This document shows, one piece after another, positions 33,557 to 42,546 of a DNA stretch of 46,600 bases. Location: the NCBI GenBank assembly GCA_029262855.1, contig JAJCYP010000025.1, positions 1 through 46,600 of the forward strand. The letters are read 5' to 3'. The notes below the pieces were generated by a model. The model did not search any database. It was not told where the DNA came from and saw only the letters and a list, made by a program, of their open reading frames with translations. Origin of the DNA: Bacteroidota bacterium. GTDB taxonomy: Bacteria > Bacteroidota > Rhodothermia > Rhodothermales > UBA10348. Positions within the stretch are counted from its first letter, which is position 1. The number at the start of each line of letters is the position of its first letter. A program made the translations under genes and the position numbers.

Positions 33557-34675
33557 ATGAAGATTCTCATTCTAGCGAGTTACAAGCACTCCTTGCTGAA
33601 ATTCCGTGGTGACCTGATACGAGAGTTGGTTTTGCAGGGTCACGAGGTGGTTGTGGCGGCTCCAAGTCTCCGGCCGGGGGATCAGGTGTGGGCCGATTTG
33701 CGCAACTTGGGCTGTACCTGCCGTTCCGTCGTCCTGGACAGGAGTGGTCACAATCCGTTGTTAGATATGGTTGCGCTGTTCTCGCTCTTCGCAGCAGTTG
33801 TTTCCGAGCGTCCCGATGTAGTCGTGGCCTACACCATCAAGCCGATTGTCTATGGCTTGCTGGCCGCCCGACTAGCCAGGGTTCGATGTCGCATAGGTCT
33901 CGTGACAGGCCTAGGGGGTGCGCTGGGGTCTGGGGGCAAGACGTCCCGCGCGCTCGTCTTCCTACATCGCGTGGCCTTGAGGGGGGCCAAGGCTGCGATA
34001 TTTCAAAACGTTCAAGATCGCGACTTTTTCCGAGCTCGGAGAGTGCTTAGCGGCCAAACCGCCTCGTTTGTAGTGAACGGGTCCGGCGTGAGTCTTGATG
34101 AATTTAAGCAATCAACCCCGGTGAGTCAGCCCCTTCGTTTCCTAATGATAGCAAGGCTTCTAGCTTCGAAAGGGGTGCGCGAATATGCTAGTGTGGCCAG
34201 GCGGGTGCGGAGGTTATTTCCAGCAGCGGAGTTTCAGATTGCCGGATGGCGAGAGAATGGCCCAGATTTTGTCACAGCCGATGAACTCCGGCAATGGGAA
34301 TCAGAAGGGTCTCTGATTCTGCTAGGCAAGCTGGATCACGTGGGTAAGGCCCTACGTTCCTGTTCAGTCTTCGTGTTGCCGACCTACTACCCCGAAGGGC
34401 TGCCAAGGTCCATTCTTGAGGCTCTGGCTATCGGTAGGGCGATAGTCACTACGGATATGCCCGGCTGCAGGACGACCGTTGAAGATGGCCAGAATGGGTT
34501 TCTCGTTGCCCCGCGTTCAGAGGACCAGCTTTTCGAGGCCTGCCTCACGTTTGCGAAACAACCGGAACTGATAGCCACGATGGGCCTGCAATCACGTATT
34601 TTGGCAGAAAGCCGATTCGACGTCAAGAAAGTCAACAAGGAAATGATCGCGATTATCGAATCATGTTCTGGGTAG
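33557..34675 (+). CDS. Glycosyltransferase family 4, PglA-like
   Basis: 372 residues. GT-B fold: N-terminal LLKFRGDLIRELVLQGHEVV, then VAYTIKPIVYGLLAARLA and LVTGLGGALGSG. The C-terminal donor domain has MIARLLASKGVREY and LPTYYPEGLPRSILEALAIG, in which the EX7E-type pattern is visible (Glu-Gly-Leu...Glu). The pattern resembles PglA/WbnK-type enzymes that add the second sugar onto undecaprenyl-diphosphate-linked bacillosamine or FucNAc. It is convergent with the pglC-D-E operon, supporting that role (inference). Confidence 0.82.
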   Translation: MKILILASYKHSLLKFRGDLIRELVLQGHEVVVAAPSLRPGDQVWADLRNLGCTCRSVVLDRSGHNPLLDMVALFSLFAAVVSERPDVVVAYTIKPIVYGLLAARLARVRCRIGLVTGLGGALGSGGKTSRALVFLHRVALRGAKAAIFQNVQDRDFFRARRVLSGQTASFVVNGSGVSLDEFKQSTPVSQPLRFLMIARLLASKGVREYASVARRVRRLFPAAEFQIAGWRENGPDFVTADELRQWESEGSLILLGKLDHVGKALRSCSVFVLPTYYPEGLPRSILEALAIGRAIVTTDMPGCRTTVEDGQNGFLVAPRSEDQLFEACLTFAKQPELIATMGLQSRILAESRFDVKKVNKEMIAIIESCSG

Positions 34676-34770
34676 AGATGCAACGAGCTGAAATGTACGC
34701 TGGCTGATTGGCGACATTGCAAAACGGCCACCGCGACTAACGAAACGGTACTCGCTCCTTCGGCCTACCA

Positions 34771-34832
34771 GTGCGACGTCGCACCGCAGGGTGCCCGGAT
34801 CTGTTTGGGATTCGGGTCTCGGTTATCCGAGA
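34771..34832. terminator. Dyad symmetries between convergent genes
   Basis: GTGCGACGTCGCAC at 34771-34784 is a perfect 14-bp palindrome. TCTCGG-TTAT-CCGAGA at 34817-34832 can form a 6-bp stem with a four-base loop overlapping the pglE stop. They lie between the convergent glycosyltransferase and pglE and could end transcription in either direction. No T-run follows, so the call is weak. Confidence 0.3.
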
Positions 34833-35977
34833 TCACCGTTCATTTGACTCGAATCGTCGAATAAAGCGCAGATGTGAAAGAGCACTTCGTCTTGCTGCAA
34901 GTCGCTCATATCACTGCCCGAGGGTAGGCATAGGCCGGTCTCGAAAAGCCGCTCATCGAAGCCCACGCCATGATAGTTTGAACCAGCATAGAGCGGTTGC
35001 AGGTGCATCGGCTTCCAGACCGGGCGGGCCTCGATAGAGTGGTCGAGGAGTTTTAATCGGACGTCCTCGCGGCTCACACCGGTAATGTCAGGGTCGATCG
35101 ATATGACGGTAAGCCAACGACTAGATCGGTAGCCTTTGGGTTCCGGCATGAAGACGATTCCCGGGCGAGACAGGGCAGTGCGGTAGCGGGCGAAGATAGC
35201 CCGGCGACGATTCGCTCGCTCGTCAAGCACCCGCATCTGACCAAGCCCGATCGCAGCACAGATATTCGACAGGCGATAGTTGTAGCCATACGTTGAGTGT
35301 TCGTAGTGGGGCGCCTCATCTCGGGCCTGGGTAGCGAGGAAGCGGGCTTTCGTCGCCCAGTCCCTGTGGCGCGTCACCAGCATGCCGCCGCCGGATGTGG
35401 TAATAATCTTGTTGCCGTTGAAGGACAGTATCGCTGCGTCGCCCCCCGTCCCCGCCTTGCGTCCACGCCCGTATTCGGAACCGAGACTTTCGGCCGAATC
35501 GACAATGAGCCTGACGCCGTATTTTGTGGCAAGCCGTTCGAGGGCGTCAAGATCGACGGACTGACCATAGAGGTCGGTGGGCAGGATAGCCTTCGGCAGC
35601 CGGTTCTCGTGGTTGGCCCTCGCCAGTTCCTCGGCCAGTATTGCGGTGTCGATAGTCCAACTTTGCGGGGACAGGTCGAAGAACCGCGGCGTCGCACCAA
35701 GATAGTTGACTGGAAAGATGCCTCCTGCGAAGGTCATGGAAGAGATCCATACCTCGTCGCTTGGACCCACCCCCGCGATCCGCAGGGCGAGATGTAGGGA
35801 GGCCGATCCCGAGGAGAGGCCGACGCAATGCAGGCCGCCCCCGAGGTAGTCATTAACCGCGTGCTCAAAGGCGTCTAGTTGTGGGCCGACGGGGGCCACG
35901 AAATTTGAGGCGAAGGCCTCGGCCACGTGGGATGCCTCGAGGCCGGACATATGCGGACGCGAGAGGTAAATACGCAT
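34823..35977 (-). CDS. pglE: DegT/DnrJ/EryC1 aminotransferase, PglE-like
   Basis: 384 residues. IYLSRPHMSG at the N-terminus, VGLSSGSASLHLAL, DSAESLGSEYG and the PLP-lysine motif LSFNGNKIITTSGGGML (Lys near 190) identify the family. YNYRLSNICAAIG is the conserved substrate-proximal segment. PglE aminates the 4-keto product of PglF to UDP-4-amino-4,6-dideoxy-GlcNAc. It starts 2 bases after pglD ends, third gene of the pglC-D-E operon. Perosamine-type aminotransferases are similar, and the neighbours decide the call. Confidence 0.88.
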   Translation of the reverse strand: MRIYLSRPHMSGLEASHVAEAFASNFVAPVGPQLDAFEHAVNDYLGGGLHCVGLSSGSASLHLALRIAGVGPSDEVWISSMTFAGGIFPVNYLGATPRFFDLSPQSWTIDTAILAEELARANHENRLPKAILPTDLYGQSVDLDALERLATKYGVRLIVDSAESLGSEYGRGRKAGTGGDAAILSFNGNKIITTSGGGMLVTRHRDWATKARFLATQARDEAPHYEHSTYGYNYRLSNICAAIGLGQMRVLDERANRRRAIFARYRTALSRPGIVFMPEPKGYRSSRWLTVISIDPDITGVSREDVRLKLLDHSIEARPVWKPMHLQPLYAGSNYHGVGFDERLFETGLCLPSGSDMSDLQQDEVLFHICALFDDSSQMNGDLG

Positions 35978-35979
35978 AT

Positions 35980-36621
35980 TCAGGTCTTAGTGAGGGGGCG
36001 AGCCGGGTTGCCGACTACCGTTACGCCGGGCGATGGGTCCTTGGTCACAGCCGCGCCCATTCCGACCACAGCGCCGTGACCAATTGTGAGTGGCGCACCG
36101 GGGTCTCCCTGACGCAGGACCGCCCCGGCGCCTACGTAGGCGAAATCCTGCGCGACGACATAGCCGTTGCACTTTACGCCTGGAGCGAAGGCAACGAAAT
36201 CGCCGATAACGCAGTCGTGCTCAACATAAGAATAGAGGTTAGCGTGAAAATGTAGCCCGATGCGGGTGTTGGAAGTTAGGCTGACGAATGGGGAGAGGAT
36301 CGCCCCCCCGCCGAATTGAACATCGTCCATGATCAAGACCCTGCTGGCCCATGCTGAGAAAAAACCGACCTCCATCGCGTGGCAACGCTCTGTTAACGAA
36401 AGGCGTACCGAACTGTCGGCGACAGTCAGGCAGACGGCACGCGACTCGGCGGGCTCCGCAAGGAAGTCCGCCCAGGTCAGACAGCGATGTCCGTTGACCC
36501 GCGGGGGTAGGTCGCCCTCATCGATGAACACCGCTTCGGCAAATTTGGGCAATCGCTGGCGCACAAAAGGCATCACGCCTCTTCCGCACCCCGACGCCCC
36601 GTCAGGCCCAAAGAGGATCAT
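35980..36621 (-). CDS. pglD: PglD/NeuD-type sugar N-acetyltransferase
   Basis: 213 residues: an N-terminal Rossmann-like UDP-binding half with a degenerate glycine motif, then a left-handed beta-helix. The catalytic histidine motif YVEHDCVIGD (His near 135) matches PglD. GAVVGMGAAVTKD and VVGNPARPL close the helix. It acetylates the C4 amino group to give UDP-N,N'-diacetylbacillosamine. It overlaps pglC by four bases (ATGA), indicating translational coupling. Confidence 0.88.
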   Translation of the reverse strand: MILFGPDGASGCGRGVMPFVRQRLPKFAEAVFIDEGDLPPRVNGHRCLTWADFLAEPAESRAVCLTVADSSVRLSLTERCHAMEVGFFSAWASRVLIMDDVQFGGGAILSPFVSLTSNTRIGLHFHANLYSYVEHDCVIGDFVAFAPGVKCNGYVVAQDFAYVGAGAVLRQGDPGAPLTIGHGAVVGMGAAVTKDPSPGVTVVGNPARPLTKT

Positions 36622-37211
36622 TTGGGCGACCCAGTGAACCGGGGCATAGTGGCATGGCCCGGTGCGGCGATTCCCTCTCTGCGAACCACCTTAATAACGG
36701 TCGCCAGCAAAATGCGCAGATCGAGTCCGAAGCTACGGTTTTCTACATACCACAGATCGAGCGCGAATCGATCCTCCCACGAGAGGGAATTGCGTCCGTT
36801 CACCTGCGCCCAGCCGGTGATGCCGGGACGCACCTCGTGGCGGCGTGCCTGATCAGCCGAATAGAGCGACATGTATTCCATTAGAAGTGGTCGCGGACCG
36901 ACCATGCTCATATCTCCGCGGAGCACGTTCCAAAGGGCGGGGAGTTCGTCGAGAGAACTGGCACGGAGCAATAGGCCGAGTCGCGAAAGTCGCTTGGCAT
37001 CAGGTAGAGGATGGCCCTGGGAGTCGACAGCCTCGTGCATGGTGCGAAATTTGAATATTTCGAAGGCGCGGCCGTTCAGGCCTGGCCGCGCCTGTCGAAA
37101 AATAACGGGATGGCCCATCCGCCACCAAACCAGGAACGCAATCGCAACAATTAGGGGCAAAGTCAACGCAAGAAGCGTTCCGGCACCGGCTATGTCCAGA
37201 CATCTCTTCAT
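36618..37211 (-). CDS. pglC: Monotopic phosphoglycosyl transferase PglC
   Basis: 197 residues, the short monotopic form. There is one N-terminal re-entrant hydrophobic segment (AGTLLALTLPLIVAIAFLVW), then FRQARPGLNGRAFEIFKFRTM, the catalytic Asp-Glu dyad in SSLDELPALWN (near residue 90), MVGPRPLL and [15 protein letters not shown]. It transfers diNAcBac-1-phosphate (or a similar sugar) to undecaprenyl phosphate, the first membrane step of repeat-unit assembly. It is first in the operon with pglD and pglE. Confidence 0.92.
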   Translation of the reverse strand: MKRCLDIAGAGTLLALTLPLIVAIAFLVWWRMGHPVIFRQARPGLNGRAFEIFKFRTMHEAVDSQGHPLPDAKRLSRLGLLLRASSLDELPALWNVLRGDMSMVGPRPLLMEYMSLYSADQARRHEVRPGITGWAQVNGRNSLSWEDRFALDLWYVENRSFGLDLRILLATVIKVVRREGIAAPGHATMPRFTGSPK

Positions 37212-37576
37212 CGCTGCTCCTGGCTACATGACGCGACAGCAGGCTGTCGCCAGACTAAGTGAATCCACGCTGATAGAATCTAGTGAAGCAGAGATTCCAT
37301 CAAGTATGCGCCTAGTCGCCACTCTTGGATCGAAATGCTTTGGCGACCTGAACGCCCGAAAGATAGAAGCAGGAAAATTTAGAAACACCCGAACGTTCGA
37401 AACCTCGGTACCCGCGGGCGACTCAACTTGAGTGTGATTCTCATGGCCGGGCCTAGCCACCGAAACAGGAAACCGAGGAACCAAGATCGTCGCTCGGCCG
37501 CCCATGAAGTATAGCATAGCGCAATCTCCGAGCCTGTATATTCGAGGGCTCAATTTGATCCGCTTTTTAGTTGAAC

Positions 37577-38758
37577 ATGGAACAGGATTTCCGGCAGTCT
37601 GCCTACGATTACGCCCAGGACGAAATGTCGCTGCTTGACATCGGCGTGATACTCGCGCGAAAGCGGCGGGTGATCGCAAGGACCACGGCCTTGTTTGCGA
37701 TCCTGGGTCTCGTGACGGCCTTGGCCGCTCCCTCAGAGTACCGAGCCTCGATGACGGTAATGAGTGAGCTTGGAGGCGATGCCTCGGTGGGCGGTGGACT
37801 CGGCTCGACACTCAGGAGTTTTGGGTTTTCTCTTCCAGGCGGCGGGTCGGGCGGGACGCTTTCCGCGCAAGCAATTCCGAGTATCGTTTCCTCGCGTCAG
37901 GTGCGCCTGGCCGTGGCGAGGGACTCGTTCTATTTCCCTGAAATTGGCCGGGAGGCTACGCTTGTTGCTTACCTCAGTCGGGACCGGGACCTAAGGCTCG
38001 GCGAGGTATTGGAATTTGTGAAATCGTGGACATTGGGACTTCCAGGAAAGATTCTTTCCCCATTTCGTTCCACGCGCAATCGCGTCTCCCCATCGCCCGG
38101 AGGAGAATCGCTCTTCCTGACCGAGGAAGAGGAGGCGGCCATTGAGTGGGTTGGTGCCTCTGTGTCAGCATCGGAAAATATCACTTCCGGCTTGATCACC
38201 ATAGCCGCTTCCGGAGAAGATCCGATCGTGGCCTCCCAGTTGGTGGCTACTGTCGCTGAGAAGCTTCGCCTTCGCGTACAGGAAGTGTATACCTACAAGA
38301 CTCGGCAAAACCTCGAATTCGTGGAGAACCAGTTCGAGCAGGCTCGGAGTGAGTTGCAGCGGGTCGACGCCGCACTAGCCGAATTTCGGGATCGAAACCA
38401 GGCTCTGACGTCATCACGTGTTCAACTCGAGGAGCAGCGACTCCAACGGGAGGTGACCTTTAAGTCCCAGTTATACACCGAGCTTCAAGCTCAGCTGACA
38501 CAGGCTCGGATTGAGCTCCAAAAATCCGAGCCGGTGATTACCACAATTGAGGCTCCATCGCCGCCGCGGGGCCCTTCCGGGCCGAATCGGAAGTTGACGT
38601 TGCTGCTGGCATTGATGTTCGGCGGGATGGCCGGTATTGGGTTGGCGTTCGTGTCCTCGGCGCTGGAGAGTGGGGGGAAGGAACCTGAGGATCGGGCTAA
38701 ATTGGCTGAGATTCGGGCGGCGCTGCCGGGGTTGCCTCGGTGGCTGCGGCGCGGGTAG
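37577..38758 (+). CDS. wzz: Wzz-type chain-length determinant / polysaccharide co-polymerase
   Basis: 393 residues from ATG at 37577 (TTG two codons upstream is possible). The N-terminal membrane segment (ARTTALFAILGLVTALAA, near 35) is followed by a Gly-rich periplasmic part, a long helical coiled-coil region (about 235-310), and a Pro-rich PSPPRGPSGPNRK before the second membrane segment (LTLLLALMFGGMAGIGLAF). It has no tyrosine-kinase domain. It would set chain length with Wzy. Divergent from the pglC operon, with a 365-base gap holding both promoters. Confidence 0.83.
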   Translation: MEQDFRQSAYDYAQDEMSLLDIGVILARKRRVIARTTALFAILGLVTALAAPSEYRASMTVMSELGGDASVGGGLGSTLRSFGFSLPGGGSGGTLSAQAIPSIVSSRQVRLAVARDSFYFPEIGREATLVAYLSRDRDLRLGEVLEFVKSWTLGLPGKILSPFRSTRNRVSPSPGGESLFLTEEEEAAIEWVGASVSASENITSGLITIAASGEDPIVASQLVATVAEKLRLRVQEVYTYKTRQNLEFVENQFEQARSELQRVDAALAEFRDRNQALTSSRVQLEEQRLQREVTFKSQLYTELQAQLTQARIELQKSEPVITTIEAPSPPRGPSGPNRKLTLLLALMFGGMAGIGLAFVSSALESGGKEPEDRAKLAEIRAALPGLPRWLRRG

Positions 38759-39100
38759 CGCTTTCGGTAGCAACAGGTTCGTAGCAAGAAGGAGGACACC
38801 CCCAGCGGGTGCCTCGCCGAGTAGGGCTTCCGGCTTGATCCGGCTGCCGGAATTGTTACAAAGACTGCTGCAGTCGCCTCGAGACTCCCCGTTTCCGGCG
38901 AGAGTGGGCGGCGCGACTACCACGGCAAGCTGCTCGCGGCGATTCTCGGCCTTAAAGAAGCCCACGTGGCTAACGACTCCACCAGCGGCTCAAGATCCCA
39001 GGGAGAAGCGCTCGTCGCCGGGTCTAGTGCCCGGTGTTACAAGGCCCTGTCTGACACTCTAGCGCAAGCCGGCCGCGCGTTTTAGCATGAGGCCCAAAGA
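38759..39100. other. Gap downstream of wzz, no supportable gene
   Basis: Frames open in this interval are low-complexity and show no motif. A weak hairpin CACCC-CCAGC-GGGTG near 38800 could follow wzz but has no T-run. The interval runs into the isolated IS21 end at 39101. Confidence 0.4.
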
Positions 39101-39194
39101 GGCCGGCTTTAGACCAGATTCAGTGGCCGACTTCGACGAGAATCAGTGGCCGGCTTCAGCCAGAATAGGTAGCCGCGTACCACCGGAATATCCA
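39101..39194 (-). mobile_element. Isolated left end of an IS21-family element, inverted
   Basis: About 94 bases closely match the reverse complement of the left end of the IS21 at 7396: GGCCGGCTTYAGACCAGA, GACTTCGACGAGAATCAGTG, CCGGCTTCAGCCAGAATAGG and CCGCGTACCACCGGAATA, ending TCCA. One 23-bp repeat unit present in the intact element is missing. No istA or istB sequence remains. It matches the left end better than the right end, for example in CTTCAGCCAGAATNGGT and CGCGTNCCACCGG. Confidence 0.75.
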
Positions 39195-39254
39195 GGCCGG
39201 CGCGGGTCTTCGACGCCCTGATCTCGCGGATGTTGATGCAGTCTTGCCTCTGGT

Positions 39255-42017
39255 CTACAACCGCGAAGCCAGCACGATCGCCGTCAACGCCGCACTAATC
39301 ACCGAAACTGTCTCAGTGATGATGCGCCCGACATCCGCCTTCTCCTCGGCGGGCCTAGGAACCTTGGGAACCGCTCGGATCTCTGCCCCCTCCGTCACCA
39401 CCGGATTCGCAGGAAACAATCCGCCCCGCAACCGATGTGTCGTTCCATCTGCTTGAGTGACAAAGACAGCTGCCGTTTCTTCGCCTCTACCGCCAGCGCG
39501 ATCCAAGTAGTACGAAACCCGTTTGCCCGGGGCATATCGGATGAGCGCCGCTCGGTTGACATTACCCGCAACCCGAACCGTATTCGGTCTTCGAGGCACA
39601 AAGAGTTGATCGCCGGGAATAAGGCGCATGTCAGCCCGCGAGGATTTCGTCACCTTAGAAAAATCCACCGCAACCTGGTCTCCACCTCTCCGAAGTCTTG
39701 CTCCGCCCAGATAACCGGTGCCTAGAACTCCTCCTGCCCTCTCCAGAACACTCGAAATGGATTCGTTGTCGTCTTGGAGTGCATATACACCCGGGAACGC
39801 GACTTCGCCCTCAATCGAGACCGTCTGCACAGGCCGGTAATCAGGGTCTGTGACGACGGTGATCTGGTCACCCGGTTGCAAAACAAAGCTTCTAACCGAT
39901 AGGGCCGAACGGATCGCGGATGGGTCTACCATGCCCGAAGCATCGCGAGAAAGCCCAACAAGAGGTACCTCAACGTCCAAGGCTAGCTTCATGCCGCCGG
40001 GATCCGCTCTAGCGACGCGCACGGATTCCAGGTAAGCATATTGCGTCAGGCCTCCGGACTGGAGAATGGCGTCCTCAACCGTCAACCCTTCCCTGTACTC
40101 GATATTTCCAGGAGCCTTTACGGCACCAAAAATCTGAACGGCGCTCCCGCCGATCTCGCCGACGCTCCTCGGATAGACTCGGATTTCGTCTCCAGGGATG
40201 AGCGCAAGATTCGCCGATCCACTGCCGGCCAGCGCATCTTCGAGGCTGAACGGAATAATGACGGGACGCTGCCGCAGGCCATCCCGCCGATAAAGATCGG
40301 CGCGTGCCAAGAATACGTTCTTGACGAAGAGCGAATCCTGGAGTCCGCCAGCGGCAAACAACGCGTTCTGTAGCGTCAGGCCCGCACGATACGGCTGCAC
40401 TCCTGGTATGCGGACAGTGCCGGATACCGTGATCTGGCCATCCTCCTGGACCTGACCTCGGGACTGAACTTGCAGTCGGTCGCGTGGGCGTAGCGGCAGG
40501 TTGTGAAACGGATCGTCGGCAAGGACCCGATTCAGGTCGAGCGCGACGGTCTCCTCCGTAAAGTCTTCTCGGAGTCTGACGAGAGTCGCCTGCTCCCTGT
40601 ACGCTACCTCGGTCAGGCCATCTGCTGCCTGAATGAGATCTCGAACCGAGACAAGCGATCTGTCAAGTTGGAATTGCCCCGGCTGAAACACAGCTCCGCT
40701 CACGGACACCGCATTGTCGATTCGATCCGAGATCGAAGTCAAACGCACCACATCGCCATCACGGAGTTCCACCTTCATTCGGCCTGATAGGGCATCTGTC
40801 AGCGACAGGTCCCGGATCTCGCGAGCGATCGATGGATCGGTTCGCTCGGCAAACGGCAAAATCCGCTCGATCTGGAAACGCTTGGTATACGCCTCTGGCA
40901 ACAGTCCTCCAGCGAAGTCCAACAGATCGGCGAAGTCCTCGTCGCCCTTCAGTTCGAAAACCGCCGGACGCCTGACGGACCCCGATATGGCCACTGTCTT
41001 GCCTCGCGGGGGTACAAAAACGAAATCGTTGGTCTGAAGCCGAACGGGGTTCTGTTCGAAGCCCTTAAGGAGGTAACTATAGAGATCCAAGCCCCCGACG
41101 CGTCGCCCGTTGCGGAGAATCTCAATGGATCGCAGTGACCCGCGCGTCAGCGGTCCGCCAGTGGCGTACAGGACATTGAAGCCTGAAGCGTTGGCGCTGA
41201 TCGTATACCCACCCGGCCGCGACACCTCGCCAAGCACATAGACCTGCACGGGTCGAATCCGCGATACCGTCAAATCCATGAAGACCGTCGGCGGGTCCGT
41301 CTCGAGTCCTGCGTAGCTCCGCGAGAGGAACCGCTTGAGACTGACGCGCAGTGCATTTAGACGCGTCCCGGAGACGAGAAACTGTCCGACGCGGGGTACG
41401 AAGATCCTGCCTTCAGCATCCACGGTGAGCTCGTATGCGAACTCCGCAGCACCCCAGACCGTGAGGCGCAGTTCATCGCCAGGCCCGACTATGTACGCGT
41501 CATCGACGGGGCCGCCCGCGTTGGGCTGGAAGGCATCGGGAATGCTGTCGAAAAGGTCATAGCCGAAGAACTCGAGATCCTCTGATATGGCGGCTTCCTC
41601 AACCACGGTGCTGGACTCGGCCTCTGCGATATCACGCAACTGGCCCGCCTCGGAGGCCTGCTGTGCCGCCTCGGTCGATCCCAGACTGGCTGGAGGTGGG
41701 AGGACGGCCGCGGACGGGTCAATCGGGACCGCGCCGACTACAGCGGTCGCAGCCGCGCCATCATTCTGAGTCTTGATAGCATTTAGCATCTCCTGAATCG
41801 TTGACTCAGGCACGCCCAACTCCCGGGCCCGCTGCGCGGCCTGCACGGGATCATTGAGGTTGATACCAAGCTGCTGCGCCATCGCCCGGGCCTCGGCCTC
41901 CGACATGTTGCGCTGGTTCAACTCCTGCTGGATAGCCGGAGGGATCACCTGAGCACCGGCCGAAGAGGGCAGGAGGGAGACGAGAAAAAGTAGAAAGAGA
42001 AAAAGGCCTCGCGTCAT
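39255..42017 (-). CDS. Large multi-SLBB polysaccharide export protein (Wza-like)
   Basis: 920 residues, far longer than Wza (about 380). Signal peptide MTRGLFLFLLFLVSLLPSSAGAQ is of type I with no lipobox Cys. Residues 25-160 are a helical, Ala/Gln-rich extension. The poly-export domain is at about 174-255 (YIVGPGDELRLTVWG). At least five SLBB repeats follow, recognisable by VLGEVSRPGGYTI, ISGSVRRPAVFEL, VSGAVFQPGQFQL, VSGTVRIPGVQPY, IFGAVKAPGNIEY and IEGEVAFPGVYAL. A hydrophobic C-terminal helix (VSVISAALTAIVLAS) may insert in the outer membrane. It would form the export channel. Confidence 0.9.
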   Translation of the reverse strand: MTRGLFLFLLFLVSLLPSSAGAQVIPPAIQQELNQRNMSEAEARAMAQQLGINLNDPVQAAQRARELGVPESTIQEMLNAIKTQNDGAAATAVVGAVPIDPSAAVLPPPASLGSTEAAQQASEAGQLRDIAEAESSTVVEEAAISEDLEFFGYDLFDSIPDAFQPNAGGPVDDAYIVGPGDELRLTVWGAAEFAYELTVDAEGRIFVPRVGQFLVSGTRLNALRVSLKRFLSRSYAGLETDPPTVFMDLTVSRIRPVQVYVLGEVSRPGGYTISANASGFNVLYATGGPLTRGSLRSIEILRNGRRVGGLDLYSYLLKGFEQNPVRLQTNDFVFVPPRGKTVAISGSVRRPAVFELKGDEDFADLLDFAGGLLPEAYTKRFQIERILPFAERTDPSIAREIRDLSLTDALSGRMKVELRDGDVVRLTSISDRIDNAVSVSGAVFQPGQFQLDRSLVSVRDLIQAADGLTEVAYREQATLVRLREDFTEETVALDLNRVLADDPFHNLPLRPRDRLQVQSRGQVQEDGQITVSGTVRIPGVQPYRAGLTLQNALFAAGGLQDSLFVKNVFLARADLYRRDGLRQRPVIIPFSLEDALAGSGSANLALIPGDEIRVYPRSVGEIGGSAVQIFGAVKAPGNIEYREGLTVEDAILQSGGLTQYAYLESVRVARADPGGMKLALDVEVPLVGLSRDASGMVDPSAIRSALSVRSFVLQPGDQITVVTDPDYRPVQTVSIEGEVAFPGVYALQDDNESISSVLERAGGVLGTGYLGGARLRRGGDQVAVDFSKVTKSSRADMRLIPGDQLFVPRRPNTVRVAGNVNRAALIRYAPGKRVSYYLDRAGGRGEETAAVFVTQADGTTHRLRGGLFPANPVVTEGAEIRAVPKVPRPAEEKADVGRIITETVSVISAALTAIVLASRL

Positions 42018-42057
42018 GAAATACTCGATGCGGGTTGAGCGTTGCTGCAGACCAAGA

Positions 42058-42546
42058 CTATGGCCTCATGAATTGAAAGCGGAGGCCGGCGCGGAATCGG
42101 AAGTCTTCCAGGGATGGGGCCGCCCTGTACGTTGCCTCGACAAAAGGGTGGATGCGATTTCCAAAGGGGGCGCGGAGATAAAGACCTCCGACGGCCAGAG
42201 CCGAGGTGGTCCGTACTCCCTCATCAATGGTTCGGTCGATGCCGCCGCCGATGTAGGGCCTTAAGGGTAAGGCGCCGACCGGGAGGTTGACCCGCCAGTC
42301 CAGTCGCACGTTCCAGGATTCCACGGGGTCGTCGGGGGTGTGGTACCACCCGCCGGAAGCGGTCAGCTCGAGCGCATAATCAAAAAACGAAAAATGGATC
42401 CCGGCTCCAGGTCCGTACACAGGTCGATCTTCGAATCGCTGTGCGAACAGACTCCCGTCGACACGCATCTGAGCAGTCGCTGGGACGGCGACAAGAAACG
42501 CGAAAAACCCGAAAAGCAGAGATCGTCGCTTCGAAGCGAAGGACAT
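42058..42546 (-). CDS. Small outer-membrane beta-barrel protein
   Basis: 162 residues from ATG at 42546. The frame is open further upstream but this start begins a signal peptide (RRSLLFGFFAFLVAVPATAQ). The mature part alternates hydrophobic and polar residues with many Gly/Tyr/Arg (FFDYALELTASGGWYH, LRPYIGGGIDRTID, IHPFVEATYRAAPS, FRFRAGLRFQF), as expected for an 8-strand barrel. It lies just upstream of, and on the same strand as, the SLBB protein, likely co-transcribed. Function is unknown, perhaps an accessory to export. Confidence 0.75.
   Translation of the reverse strand: MSFASKRRSLLFGFFAFLVAVPATAQMRVDGSLFAQRFEDRPVYGPGAGIHFSFFDYALELTASGGWYHTPDDPVESWNVRLDWRVNLPVGALPLRPYIGGGIDRTIDEGVRTTSALAVGGLYLRAPFGNRIHPFVEATYRAAPSLEDFRFRAGLRFQFMRP

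Noticed and set aside
38790-38820. Terminator after wzz
   Set aside because: Only a 5-bp stem and no T-run.
38471-38965. 164-residue minus-strand open frame
   Set aside because: Overlaps the 3' end of wzz antisense. Low-complexity Leu/Pro/Gln composition, no homology recognised.
39101-39194. Reading of this IS21 end as a right end in direct orientation
   Set aside because: Alignment by eye fits the inverted left end clearly better, apart from one missing repeat unit.
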